Source of the DNA: Cinclus cinclus
Taxonomy: Eukaryota > Chordata > Aves > Passeriformes > Cinclidae
Length of the DNA: 64,000 nucleotides
Direction of reading: 5' to 3'
Assembly (NCBI RefSeq): GCF_963662255.1
Contig: NC_085046.1
Location: forward strand, 52,174,570 to 52,238,569
The translations under genes were made by a program, and so were the position numbers. Shown piece by piece: positions 12,665-27,600 of the stretch. The first letter of the stretch is position 1. Each line of letters starts with the position of its first letter. The notes beneath the pieces were generated by a model. That model searched no databases. It worked only from the letters and a program-made list of their open reading frames with translations, and was not told the DNA's origin.

Positions 12665-15600
12665 CTGCAGAGGAAGGGAAATATTGAAATAAATGTCTAA
12701 ATGAATGCTAAATTGAGAACCTCGCAGAAGAGATCCCCCAAAATTATTCCAGGGATATGACTGTATTAAAGACAGATAGAATTGTAAATGAAAAAAAAGC
12801 ACTGATAGCTATCTTTTACCGAAAAAGATCACAGCAGTTCAAATAGATGAACTCCTAGCATTTAAAATAAACTAATAGATTCTTAAATATGAGTGTACAC
12901 TTCCCTGTTGCCAACCAACTTCTGAAGTTTATACTTTTTATATATAGAAAAATTATCCAACTTTTACATTCTTCAAGTATTCCCATTGACAAGTGGTAGG
13001 CAATTTCAATAGCTGACATGTCCCATGAAGAACTGGTAAAGTTCCACAGAAAATGCCTATTCTATTTGGGAACCTGGAACTTCCAGTTTGCTGCCCATTT
13101 AGAAAAGTGTACTAATGAACCAGGAAAGGCACGGTTCTCTACCAACCCATCCAAAAGTAAGGACTCAAAGCCCAGTTCATTTAAAAGACTTCAGAAAAGT
13201 ACCTGCAAGAAGAATGGGTGTACTGTTCACTGCTACAAGATACAGTTTATACACAGTTTAATGAAAGTAATTTGAGTTTTAATTACTAACACTTGGAAAT
13301 AATTTGGAAGATACAAACTTGGATGGAAATGGAGGAATTCTCATATACATAAAAAGCAACAGCACAATGAAATCAAAGTCCCCTTATACTTCAAAAATGA
13401 AAACACTAGCACTTGCTGCATTTAAAATTAAGTCTGTCTGACATATTAGCATATACAACTGTGTATTTTACTTACTCGGGTTTCTTAACCAGCAGAGTTT
13501 TGATGAAATCCACAGCAGACTCTGATACAAGGTCAAAGTCCTCTCCAGAGTAACTTACGTTCATTTGAGATATATTTAAGAATGTTTCTTGTTTATCATC
13601 CCCCAAGAAAGGTGATATCCCTGTTAGCATAACATATGCCAGTACTCCAATGCTCCTAAATTAAAAGAAAAAAGAAAACGTTTTTTAGTTAGCCTTTTTT
13701 TTCCTTAAAAGCAAACAAAGAAAAAACATCTCCAAAGAACAACCCTTCTCAGTGAAGTTATGATGACCATTAATTTGTTAAACTTACCACATATCAGTTG
13801 CTGTACTGATTGGATCATAACTCAGAATTTCAGGAGCTATTCAGAGGGAAAACAAAAGTAAATTTTGTCATATGCAGACATTACATTAAAGCTAAAAAAT
13901 GCAATAATGGTCATGTGGGAAAATTTAAGACAAGCCATTTGAAGCATGACAGTCTTTTGAAATCAAGATATTTCTATTCAGGTTATTTAAATGGTTTCCA
14001 TCATTCACTGTTTTTAAGTATAAAAAAGAAAATGTTTTCCTTTTATTGTCATCTTTAGAAGCCAGGCCAGTCTCTTTCCCAATTAAGGAATCTGTATATA
14101 AGTTTCATACAAACAAAACAGAAATAGCCAACATTGCATATTCCAGCACTGTAAACCATAACTATGAATATATACTACACAACTTAAAAGATATTTTCGA
14201 CTATATTTTCAAGGCCTGGAGTGGTTTGGGCTTTTAAAAAAAAATAGAAAACCAACACTGGCTAAAATATTGTATTCAGAGACTAAGTATATGGATTTAA
14301 ACTTTTAATCCAAGTAATACTTGTTATCACTGGTGGTAAGAATCCTCTAAAGCGTCTCTTCATCTTCAACATAAGCACACAGTCATAGTTCATTACACTG
14401 GCAAGACTTGCTAGCTCTACCTTTGAGAGCAGTACCACCTCCAAGTAATAACTCAACCTTGCAACACAGTAACTACACAGCCAAGCTGGCATGCTCCAAA
14501 TTCTCTTTTCACTCCCCAGAAGCCTGGACTATTCATCACTCCTATAGTAACAACTTACCTACATATTCTGGAGTTCCCATGATTTCTCTTAGTTCCTCAC
14601 TGCTCTTCATTATTCTGGAAAGGCCAAAATCTACTATCTTAACATCTCCCAGAGGAGACTTACTGGTTAGCAGAATATTTTGGGGCTGAAAAACAAGAGG
14701 AGACTTTTGGGATCACCCAAAACTAATGTCTATGACATCATATTGCATAATTACTTTAGACCATGAGCAACAACAGTGCCTCCCATAACACGTATGATAC
14801 CCTGGATCATTTATGTATTTCCCCCAAGGTGATTTTGAAGAGACACGTAGGCTAAAGGGAGTGGCGGGATTTTCAATTTAGAATTGAGAATCAAACCTTT
14901 GTTAACTTAGAACATATTGGAAATACATGCCAATAGCTGTCATTCAACAATAGCATGTAAGTACTTCCACACTTGTGCCTCTAGTCCTCTGTATCACCTA
15001 ACTCCTCTTCGCTCCTCGATTTTTCCAACAGATGGTGTAAAAAAACCTCCCTTTGAAGGGTGTCCAAAAACACCCAATCATTTAAAAAACCCTGAACACA
15101 CAAAACTATTTTGACTGCACCTGTTTAAAGGTCTGTTGCAACCAACCTGAATCCTGTTCAAAGTACAAACAACTGCATTACAGAATAGTAACTAAAGAAC
15201 AGTTTTTTAAAAAATATAGCAGCCTGAAAAACTGGTTTTTAAGAGCATCACCTTTGGATAAACTTGTTCGCACTGACGTCACTAGATCTTGGCTGTCTCC
15301 TTTCAAAGCACCTTTGTGGTCATTAAGAAGTTAGTTACTATTTTAAATGCTAGCTCAAGTAAAAAAAGAAAAATTTTTGCAACTGAAGCGTATTATTGCC
15401 AAAAAAAATAAAAGGTTTGACTTTCCCTACCCCCAGACCAGTGATCACACTGGGTTTTATCATTAACTTCTCCAAATGGTAGTGCTGACAATTAACACTG
15501 CTTTCATGCTTCTAGTGAGCACAAGTTCCATCTAAGTGCAGAAGTCTATTGGGAGCATGGATCATCTGCATCAGAGTGGTTGAAAAGGGAGGAGGACAAA

Positions 15601-18600
15601 AGGGTAAGAACAGCAAAGCAACCACTGACTGATAATCCAGCTGGAGTAACACCAACATTTATACTTCTTTCCTAATCACAGAGCTCCTCTGTCGTCCATC
15701 CCCAGAGTCACTCATCAAGACATGCTCTCACATGAACAGCCTTGCTTTTGAATACAGAAATCAACCTGGGCAAGAACATTTTAAAAAACTTAGGCCAGTT
15801 CTCCTCACTGCAAGACCTGAATACAATCAAGTTTTTTGATTCCTGCAGAGTTAAACTGTTATTTGAAACTAACTCCATGATGTTGTCCTTTTATTTTCTG
15901 TTAGTAAACCTACATATTAAGAATAGATCTTTTTAAATTTTCCTTACAAATTGGGATCTGGTGGCCATACAAAAGCCTTTGGAGCTGCACATTCCCACAT
16001 TTTTTACAGTTCAGATTTGTTGTTCTCTATTTGTACTAGAAAAGCAAACATCCAAAAAAGCTGACCATGCCTCCCTCATTGGTCTCTCAGATGTTATTCC
16101 CAGTCAGAGATTATGTTGTGAGGAGTCAAATTAAAAGCATGATAAAAATATTTGTTTTCTATATTTAAATGAGGAAAAGTTTTGTGAAACCCTTCAGCCC
16201 TGTATTTTAACATTTTAGTAGATAAAGGAATTGCTAATAGTTTTTTATTGTCTTTTTAAAAAAATCTTATTATGCAAAACACAACTATGCAGAAAAAACC
16301 CTGTCTACAATATGAGTTGAGTCATAACTCTAAATCAATTCCTAATGAAATACCAGCCATTTTCCTATTTTAAGGAATCATTATGGGATTCTTGCAAAGT
16401 GCGGGCCTAAACACCAGCATGAAACCTTAAAGAAGCCATTTGAACTCACCATAGTTTTCAGCTTGACACCATTAATCAAGCTTTCAGAAAAGGAAGATTA
16501 TTTCCTCACATCTGTAATACTGCTTCTCTTTTGGTTTTACTCTGCTAGAATACATCTAGGTTTGCCTAATGCCAGTCAGCCCACAAAGACAGGGGGTGCC
16601 AGCTGGAGGTTCTCCTGGTGGCCCTTCTAAAAAGGGCCTTTCACTTTTATCCTCAAGCACTACTGAAAAGGTTGATGAAAACCATAAAATGGAAATGTTT
16701 GAAGACCTCCCCCTCTACTGCAGCAAAGCCTAAAGGTTCCATTTTGATCCTCATATTTTCTTGTATTTTTAGCTGGTTTCAAAACTAAAAACAAAGACAG
16801 ATACATACAGACTAAAGACATAAAGACTAAAGACAGATAATAAAGGTCAGGTTTTTAAGCTAATCAATGCCTCACCTTACCTAATTTCATTAATGTTTCA
16901 GGTTATCTAATTATATAATATTCAAAAAACTTCAGATCCCTAGAAGAAAAGACAGGGATTATCCAAGAAATAATGCTAAGAAACAGGAAAAAGGAACTAG
17001 CTGAGATATCCCAGCTGCATTACATCTTAAGACACTAAACTAGGGTGATTGTAAAAAAAGTAAAGGACCCTCATCCCTTCTTCCTTAGCCCCCACACCTG
17101 CTTAAATTCTCTTCCCTTCCCAACTACTTTAAGCTTTGACCAAGCACCAATTCAAGATTAAGACAAACAGCAAATGAGAACAGAGACTTCCCTTACTCTG
17201 CAGCTTTTAAGCACCATTAAGAGGAGATGAAAGACTCCTGACTACAATCTGTGCACACCCTGCAAATTAAATAGCATCAACACAATACTGTCAAGTGATA
17301 ATTAATTTGCACTTGGTAGCATTATATTTGCTCTTCTTCCAAGTCAAAACTAGGCTACATAATTGTATTTTGCTATTAAAAGCAAGACACATTTCAACCA
17401 TCTTTCAGCAGAACCATGCTTTTGGAAAGAAATGATCAGGTGACAACCTTGCCAAGCCATATCAAAATACCCCATTTCTTTCTGCAGCGTTTAGTCTCAG
17501 AAAAAATCTTGTATCTATTCAGAGGACAAAGAAAAGCTACAGCAAGGTAGCTGTCAGTGTCACAGTGTTGGTTCATTAAATTTATAATATAAATATTAAG
17601 CTGACAATTACATATGGACTTGGGTTTAAATTCTTCTGGGTGTAGAATTTAACTTTATTTTTAAGGTGCAACATATGGAAAATTGGATGGACCTTTCCAA
17701 AGGAATTTGTAGCAGACAAATGAAATGGAAATCTTCACAGATACATAGGTGAAACTAATAGCACAAAAAAACCCAACCCAACATTTTGTCAAGAATTTGT
17801 AAACTTTGCTATTGGCAAACACCTTGCATAGCAACAGTAAACATACAGAAGTCTTCCAAATGCCATCACAAACAAAGTACTTAGTAAATTCCAGGGTGCT
17901 TTAAGTTGCAAAGCAGTGCTTTGAAACAGCATGAGACGTGATACAACAGAAGATGAGGACTCTGGGTGAATAAACACACAGCCAAAGAAAGCACCCTACT
18001 TTTTGAGTTCTGTCAAAAATAGGCCATTTTTAAAAGTCTTGCAAGGCATGTGGATCAATTAATGTTTGCAAGTCATGGTTTTTAATTCTACAGTTTCCAT
18101 CATTTTTATTTGCCAGTACGCTGAAGACTTCCATAAACTTTATTTTGCACAAGACTAATAGTTGTATATATCATGAAGGTCATCACACTGCAAGTAGGAC
18201 TCCGATTAAACACACATTGCACACTGCAGCAATGTATAAAGATGTTAATTAACCTCAATCACTAGACAATTTCCTCTGCTAATGAGCTTCCATAAGGCAG
18301 CAAAACAATACTGGATTTTTCAGTGAGAACTGCATATGCTCCCTGTGTTACGGCACCAGATTTCTGACCAGTTGGAAAATTTTTAAGTAAGCTTTTCATT
18401 ATTTTCTTTTCTGGACAAAATCTGTAATCAACATCCCAAGTTCACTTTTGCAAACAAGTAGTCATATAAAACACATCACATTTTCAGTTTCAGACATCAA
18501 GCTGATGATGCTAAGAAACACCTCAACTTTAACAACAAACATGTACAAATATATACTGTCCACAAAAGACATTTAATTTTACACACTTTGTTGCAAGGAA

Positions 18601-21600
18601 ATTCAATGGCCAACCATTGAGACACTGAATATCTTCTTTAAGCATACCAGAACTTTGAGGAATTCTAACTGTTCGTTTTTACTCTTTCTGAACACTTATT
18701 CTTGCATCGCTTGCTAAAAATGTTTCATTAATTCTTTTAGTACAATTATTAATATTCTGTGTGTATGACTAAATCAAGTTTTCAAAGAATTCCACATATA
18801 ATTTGAATAAATGTTTGGAAAACCAGGCAGGTGACATATTTGTGTGCAAATATGACTCATCTGCTTTAGCTGATGAATGGTTCATGACGTGCTAAGTTAT
18901 ATGTTAAGTACATACAGCTTGATACTGGAATCCACTGGTAGGTTTATAATAGTGCCAAAATATAGCTAAGTGTAAGTAAGAATCTTAGCAACAGAACAAC
19001 CATGCAGCAGCTAAGTATACTTAGTAAATATGAGAATAAGACATGTAAAAAGAATTTTAAAAAATGTAACGCAAGTAACTTTTTAGACTGCTTTGCTTAG
19101 TAATAAACTAGTTCAACCTCATAATGAGATACAGTTGCATCTTCTATATGAGTGCATGGATAGAAGCTAAAGAAAATTAACTGGAGCTTGCTGCCCATAG
19201 GAGAAGATAGTTCTCCAGATCCTTGTTACAATTCCCTTCTTGACCATATCATTTCATAGGATGGCAACTGTACTTCACCCTTGATTTGGGTCAAAACTAT
19301 TTTTCAACAAGAAAAAAACACTTGTTTCAGTAAATCATGATAATTTATATACCAATAGGGTGTCAGCCAACTGTTTGGCAGCAAATGAAAGACATTTAAA
19401 TTAGGTTTTACAGTAACTGGGAAAAACAGGGAAGAAAAATGTTATAAATTTACTTAACACATTAATTTACCAGTCCTGTTTGAATATTTCATTCAGAAAT
19501 GTTAGACTTTATCCACCAGTGTCACTACCACCCTTCTTCTTCATTACAAGTCAAGTCAATATGAAAAACAAACCTGGTTTTCAACAGCCATATAATACCC
19601 AGATATTTTTACTGCAATGTAGAAATAACTCAGGTCTTACCCAAAGCACTCATTTGCAATTTAAGGTGCAAGGCAAATTGACTTTTGAATTGATTACATT
19701 TCACTTAATCAAATGAAGTTTTGTTTTTAGTATAATCATAACCGCCCCCCCAAAAGGCTCACAGACCGGGTGGCTACTCTAACCCAAAAGTTTAACTTTT
19801 TCATTCAAGGTATAATTATGTAAAACTCTGTTAATTACAAATTGGCATCACTGTGACATATTGCCAGCAAGAAACCTAACAGATAAGAAATCAATAAGGA
19901 AAATACAGCACATATCTTGCCTTTAAGTCAAGATGAACAACATTGTTTCTGTGCAAGAATGAAACTCCTTCTAATATCTGCTTCATAAGTCGCTTAACAT
20001 CTTTTTCTTTGAAGGCCTCCTCTCTTTCAGCCACACACTGGTCAAAGATTTCACCTCCAGCAGCACTGTGAACAGTAAGAATATTGTTAGTTCAGACTAA
20101 ATTATAGCACCTATTTGGCTCTACTCACATGTTTTCTTTTTGTACAGCCAGTATCAGCAGGAGGTATAATCCAGTCATGACATGTTCAGTTATAAGATAT
20201 ATAAGTTATAAGGTTTTACAGCCTTGGAAGTGTTTTCTGCAGTATGGCAGCTTTGAAGAGAGGCAAAGACTTTAGTCATTTAGTTTAAAGAATATGAATA
20301 GTACAGAAATTTTGGGGACTACTTTTGAAACACACCTGACTTTGCTTTCAGATGAATGCCACAATTGTTTGAGGACTGTGTTTTCATAAAAGATGTACCT
20401 TTTGCCATTCCTAATAAACTATGTAGAAATTTGGATAAGGCAAATTTTTGTGAACTTAAAGCAAAGCAGCCCCACCTCCCACCCTCCTCAAAACACTTTG
20501 CACATACCTAAAAGAATAAATGCAAAGTCTGCAATTGAATTGTTTATGAAGTCTCTGATAAATAGGGATGCATTAAGTTTCTAAACTTCTTTCATCTAAA
20601 AACAGCTCTGAAATTTTAGCTCTCAGCTTGCATCCTCTTTTGTTTATATATGTTTAAACAAAGAATAACAACAAATATAAAAATAACTAGATATGAATTA
20701 ATGTTTTTAAAGTACTCTGAAGCCACATGCAGTACCAGCTCTGTATAGCAATGGCTCTAGAGAACTAAAATTGTTTTACAATATAACCATGTAGCATCAG
20801 AAGTAAAATAAATTGAACATAAGCTCCATCTTAAAACAAGAATGGGCATAAGAATGTTAGAATGTGGCCACTTTGCATATGGATTGTTGAACTCCTACCA
20901 TGAAGTCAGCACATACACCCTTTGTTCTGCATGAAATTCTATAATCACCCCTTAGGGGAAGGTGGTGAAACCCTCAAGGGCAGAAACCTCTCCAGATAAC
21001 ACCAAACTGTGACATGCAAAAATGACTTTCCACGAGCATTAATCTTTACTGATGAATACCCATCTACTCTGGCTTTGCTTGCTTTTTTCCCAATGAATTG
21101 TACTATCTATGCATATTTGACATGAATATAACAGCAAATGAGAGTTCTACAAAAATGGTGCATTTCAACTGTGCACCCCAGAAAAAGAACATTACACTCA
21201 AATTTTCATTTTGCCTATACTGACTTTGCTTCTTATTAGTACCTAGTGCTTTCAAAAGCCTCATGGATTTAAAAAAAAAAAAGTTTTTGCTTTCCTAGGT
21301 ATTCTCACTACTATTATTTTAAATTTTCCCTGCAGATGGTCTTACAAAAAAAAAAAAAAAAAATTAAAAGAGGGTTAAATCTTTACCTTTTCTGAAGAAT
21401 ACACTTTACACTTCTGTTCTATATGCTGCTAATGGGTACAGCAGTACAATTTGATTTATTAAACTAAGATTTTCTTTTTTAAAAGAACCCTCTATTAAAT
21501 AATTATTTTTCTTCATTATGTATCAAAGATGACAGAGCTCAGAATAGAGCTTAGAATGAAATTAGTTTTTCAAAGGAATATTAATACTATAATTCCTTCT

Positions 21601-24600
21601 GAAAAATTTCATATGCCTGATGCTATCACATCTTTCTTCAGTTCATTTTTATTTAATTCATGGAAATAGTAATATTTCAGCTTTGAACACAATTCAAATA
21701 CTAACGACATTTTTAAAATTAACATCAGCTAGTGTATTCTAATATCCTAAACCAAATTCCTTGAAAAAGCAGCATGAATTGGATTTTCTAGATAGGAATA
21801 GAAAAAGATCTTCTTCAACCCTAAATTAAACTTTGCGCCTTAAGAATGCCATAATATGTTACTTAAAGAGTGATTTAATTCCTTGTAGCAGTGAATTACA
21901 ATGCACATACAAGTGATAAGATCTACTACCAAAATTACTAACATGGTATGTTTTATAGCAATAACCCTCTGCCACTTCAAATAAGGAAAAAAATACTTCT
22001 GCTATTTAATTCTGTGAAATCTGATTTATACCCAAAACATGGGATCACACATTAATAGACCCAGCTGAAAAACCAGTGGAAGTTGAGGGTGGCGGTGCCT
22101 TAAAAATGCCCTGCTTTCTATAGGTCTACTTGGTAGGCATCTGTTGCAATTTGTTAATTAGTGTAACTTAATTAAAACTGAGGTAGACACCAATGTTAAA
22201 ATGTAAGCTACCTAGACATTTAATACTGCACTTAAAGAACTCTGAATAATAGGTGTTAAAAGTCAAGGCAATAAAAGTTGAAACAATGTCCCATCAGTGA
22301 AATCAAGATTCAGTGCTACCTACCAATGTGAGAGTAGAAAACCCTTGATTCAAAAACTTTATTACAAAAAAAAAAGGTACCTCCCTATACTTCTGAAGAT
22401 GCCTGGGTTCATCAGCATTTTTAAGAGTGAGACATGCAAATACAGCCCTCACACATGCACACCCACTTTATGACTTATGAGACTGGCATTCTCAGCTACC
22501 ATAGACACTTGGCTTTACAAAATAGTTTCACATGAGAAGGTGACTTCACATGCAATGTTTTGTTTTTTCATCTTAACTTTGCTATTTAGGATGCTGATGG
22601 AACAACTCCTTCTGAACAATTCATTCAGTCCCAAAAATACCACATTCAAACAAATAACCAGGAACCCTTTATAAGAACACATGGAAATTTGATACTGCAA
22701 GACTGTTTTGTGTATTGTTGCTGTGAAGTGAGCTTAATGGATTCCCTTAAGCAAAACAGTCTGGGAGCTGTGAGCCAAGCCAGTCACAAGTGGTTGGCAG
22801 CACAATGTCAAAAACTCCAAAAAGATCCTCCTGCACACCTACTGCAAGTTTTGCTAAGCTCTTTAACAATACTTTCAACTCACTATTTTGTACTCCCCAG
22901 CTAGATTTTAGGGGGAAAAGAAACCCCTAACTGTAGAAGGGCACAAAATACTTGCTAGGAAAGGATCATAGCCAAGTTATGATTTCTGTATACATGCAGA
23001 CCAGGAGCTCTCTGGTGTTAATAATATTTACCTGTTTTTAATTAAACTGTAGTTTTTCTAATTGTCATTATGAAATAACTTAGCAAATGACTGGGTCAGT
23101 CACAAAATATTCTTAGGAGATAAAAGCAAAGAATTATCCTTAGGGTAACAAAGTTTTTAGGAAAACATGCTATCTGAAAAAAAAATTGATAAGGACATAT
23201 TCAATGGCAAAACATTTTGAAATCCAGTGTTATTTAGAATGCATTATTTCTCTAGTACCCCCTTCCTTAGCTAAGTGTATGAAAAACATGTGAGACAAAA
23301 GAAGGCTTTCTGAACTTGAAAGGTACGGCAACCTTAATTCTTTGGCTATTTCAATGTAGTTCTCAAAGTACTGTCGTGCCATTAATTTATCTCATTTCCA
23401 GTGAAATCCGACTGCTTCATCAATGAAAAGCATGCTAACAATTTATTACTACTTAGCAGCAGAAATGAGCCAGAAGTCCTATGGAAGTCTAAAGAACTAA
23501 TCCTTGTTACAATTATGTTGACTTTAGATTAAATGGAAACTACTTATCTTCCTTGAAATATATCTTAACAATTAAACAGTATGAAATTCAGCATCAAACT
23601 TCTTTCAAGTACACTTAGGAGACACTAACACAGTCATTTATTTAACTTATCATTAGAAAAAGATTGAACAAACCTATTTCAGGGCACCTGAAGAAATGAA
23701 CCATTTCCCCAGCTTTAATGGATCAGCCATTAAGTTAGTGTTCTGAAGGATGCAGAAGTAAAAATCACCAGATTACAGATATGTAGACCAATTCCTAAAA
23801 TACATTTGATTTCAATGCTGAGTCATATACAGTCTGTAATGGACAAAAATTTACTTCCTCAATCTTCAACTCTGTCAAAAGTCTTTCTTGAAAGGTAATC
23901 TTTGAAAGATAATGGAAAGTCATCTACTTTCTGTATATGGAGCTTACAGTACAAGCTGTTGACACCACAGCAGCTGTAACACTACTAGCAAAGGTTCATG
24001 CTCACTGCTGCTGACAGACATACCTCTTTCCTTGGCTAGGCTTACCATTGGATAGTAAGTGCACTTACTGGTAATTTTTCTAATGTAAGGCAATGTAATG
24101 TACCCCAGAGCCTGAGAAAACTGTAAATCCATATCTGATGAGAGGAGATGGGAAGAGAAGCATCCAAACACATAAAATTGTAGATACTGGTCTTAAAAGT
24201 TCTCAGACAAATGTGGGGTTTTTTTTGCCTTCACCCTTCCAATCAGGCAGCCCAAGAACTGAATGAAACAACAACAAAGAAAACTAAGACCATTTGAGAA
24301 GTTTCCCCTATTTTTTTTTTTTTTACCTCCTGTCTTGATTTGACACTGCTAACTAGAACAACTCTCTTTGCTACTCAAAATGGACAAGATGCAAGCACTG
24401 GAGCAGCAGTTACTTGTAATTATGGTAGGTTTGCTTCAAGTTCTGTTGGCTGAATCCCATGCCAAATGGATCACTTCCTGCCAGCAGACTCTTATTCTAA
24501 CCAGTCACACCTCTAGTAAGTAGGACAATAAATCATGTCCAAGACTATATAAGTCCATTAATACTAATGGACATATAAGTCCATCACATTATCCAGGTCC

Positions 24601-27600
24601 AAATAACTACAGGTGAAAAAACACTTCATCCAGAGTATCAAATAAATACAGTGTATTCAAGATGATAAAAACAACTTCTTCCTCTTTTTAAAGCAAGCGT
24701 AACAAAAGTTTACTGTATTTACACAAGGCTCTGGCTCAGTTCAGAGGCTCTTCACAACAAAATATTAATGATGATTTTTGAAGCTCCACTTACATGTTTC
24801 TGTACATTCGACCTGCTAATTACCCACTAGTGTCATCTATCCCTTCCATAGATGCATAAAACATGGTGATGAACACTTACAAAAAGACCAGTTCTTAAGC
24901 ATCAGATACTCTACTGCTCTTTCTTTCAAAAGAAATTGGAAGATGACAGGTAGGTTGCATACAGGTATCAAGCCCAAAAGTTACCCAATTTACTTTTTAC
25001 TTCTTATACCTAATATGTCAAGTTTCCCAGACTGTATCTCTACCTTCTTCAGCAAAATTCCAGGTTCTTTTCATTCAATTTTTACTGAAATACAGAAACA
25101 TAAATGACCTACAAGTAACTCCAGGCTTTCTGTTACCCCTTCAGACGACTTATCCCTTCAAACCAAAGTCAGAGACTGTTGTGAGGGTGGATGCAGAGCC
25201 CCAGCTTGCTATGCTACAGCTGAAGCCAACACTGTAATGCCTCCTTTCTTCTCACTGCTCAACACTCAGTGTTAACATGGCCAATTTTAAGTTCATTTTC
25301 TGTCAAAAACTGATAGTGCTTGGAAGACAGCCCTCCATGTAACAGTATTTCACTTCCTGAAAGCAAAACATTTCCTAATTTAAAATCCTCAGCCCTTATG
25401 ACAGATTCTACATCAAGACAAGAAACTTTAAAACCTTAACAGATGAAGTTAGTGGCCAAGATTAAGTATTTGTTTTACTTCTTTAGGAGATAAAAATCTG
25501 CCACAAAGACGATCAAGCTAAATAGAAACTGAAATGCCCTAGAGAAGCATGCAGTCTAGGTATGTTCTTTAATCCTCTGCATACAAAATGTCAGAAATTC
25601 ACTAGCATTCATATCTGCTTTGTTGTAACATGTCTTTGGAACACTTTGACATTAAAGAAGCATCCAGACATACTTGCTGAGGTCAGGGAACGACTGTTTT
25701 TTGTAATTTACAAATCCAGCACACAGCTGTTTATCTGAAACGACTTATGACTGTTTGATGCATGTAAACCCAATAATTTTGCTAATTACTTAACAACCTA
25801 GTTAATACTTCATATTAAAAGAGTTTTTCCAACTGTAAGAAAATTGAGTTCTAAAAGAAAGCTAGGAATTTTGCATCAAAATTATCACAAAACTCATTGC
25901 TCATTTAGATTCCACTGCTCATATTAAATCATATGGGATTGAGAAAATGAAACTGTATTTGAGTTTAAATTTCTGCTAGTGTTTAAAGCAGGTATTTATG
26001 AGTCTTCAGTAGCAGCAGTTAAAACCCCAGAAGCTCTGTCACACCTATGTATTATAAAAGGTATTTGAATATTTCACATATTATGAGTTCATTAAGGGCA
26101 CAATGAAGTTTTAAAAATGTATTCTAGAAGAATTTTGCCTTAGGAGACACAGTCTCATTCCATTTCACTGAACTTTAAAGATACAGTTTCTTTTAACTTC
26201 TAAACAAGATGTGATTGGGACACAAGATTTCTCACCATTTCTTTTTGCTAACAAGAGAAGAGCTGCACAAACCAAATTTATCTTAACAGACAAGTCACTT
26301 CTGAGCTATTGAGCCTCACTGCTCCTCTCCTAATTATTAAAAATCTATAGAGCTTAACAAGAATTTTAGAGTTCAGTAGTAACAAGCATTTGGCTGAATC
26401 TTGGAAGCTAGCTAGATGCCTTACTATCTAAAGCCATTGGCATATGAGATGAACAGTCACAACAGCTGCAGGAACACTCATCTGGACAAACTCAGGTGGA
26501 GAAAACCGCACAGACAAATGCGGAGTCAAATGTCCTTTGAAAGAAACCATTCTAAGTCTCAATCCTCCTTTCTTTCCCCAAAAAGATACTGTTTTAGCAA
26601 GTTTTCTATTGTAGAGGGCTTTAATAGTTTCTTTTTAGCAATGATGTTGCTTTCAATACGTTTTTTAAAACTGGTATAAAAGGCCACAGCAGATTTCATC
26701 CTATCTTTATCACTGTCAATGAAATAAACTTTAGTTCTTGAACAGATACTCTTTGCTTCTTTCCTCTTCCGCTTTTGTGTATAGGGAGTGTACAGAGCTC
26801 ATATTTTATTAAAGATGCTTTAACTACATAAATTATAGTTCAACTTTGAAAGATACTCCATAATTAGAGAAATTTGTTACAATCTGAAGTAGTTATGAGA
26901 TTGCACATAACTTCTTGTAATCGTCATTTTCTCAGCAATTCTTCTTGAAGTTAAGCAAGGGTAACAGGAAACCAATGAAAACTGTTAAATTATTCACATT
27001 GATACACATTATTTTTACATTATTGCTTTTAATCAAACACTGCAGAAAGTTACTCAGGAATTATTACTAATACTTACTATTCCAGGACTAAAATCATCTC
27101 TGTTGCAGTTTCATAAACTTCATGCAAGTTAATGACCCAAAGGTTGCATTGTGCCAGCTCAAGGACTGCAATTTCATGGATTATTTCCATCCGACAGTCT
27201 TGGCCCTTTCTTCTTTTTCTCATGAATTTTGCTGCAAACTCTCTTTCAGTGTCTTTCTGGATACACTTCTTCACCACTGCAAATTTTCCCCTGAAATTAA
27301 ATAAGAATTTAGTTTTACATGCCTTAGTGACAGCTTTAGCACCGTCTTTATAAATTAATGTTTCAGGAAACTTGAATCAAGTCACTACTAATGGCTGCAT
27401 TTAAGATGCGATCTGAATTTCGAAAGATGCCTTGCTGAGTGATGATCCCTGTGTTCAACACACCCCAGCTGAGAACGTAAATAATCTCTATGAAATATAA
27501 GGAATTAAAAAAAACCCAATCAATTCAAATAATGCAGTTTTCAAAAATACAGAATAAAGAAGCTGTGCTAGTTTCTAAGACTACATTATCCTCAAAACTT

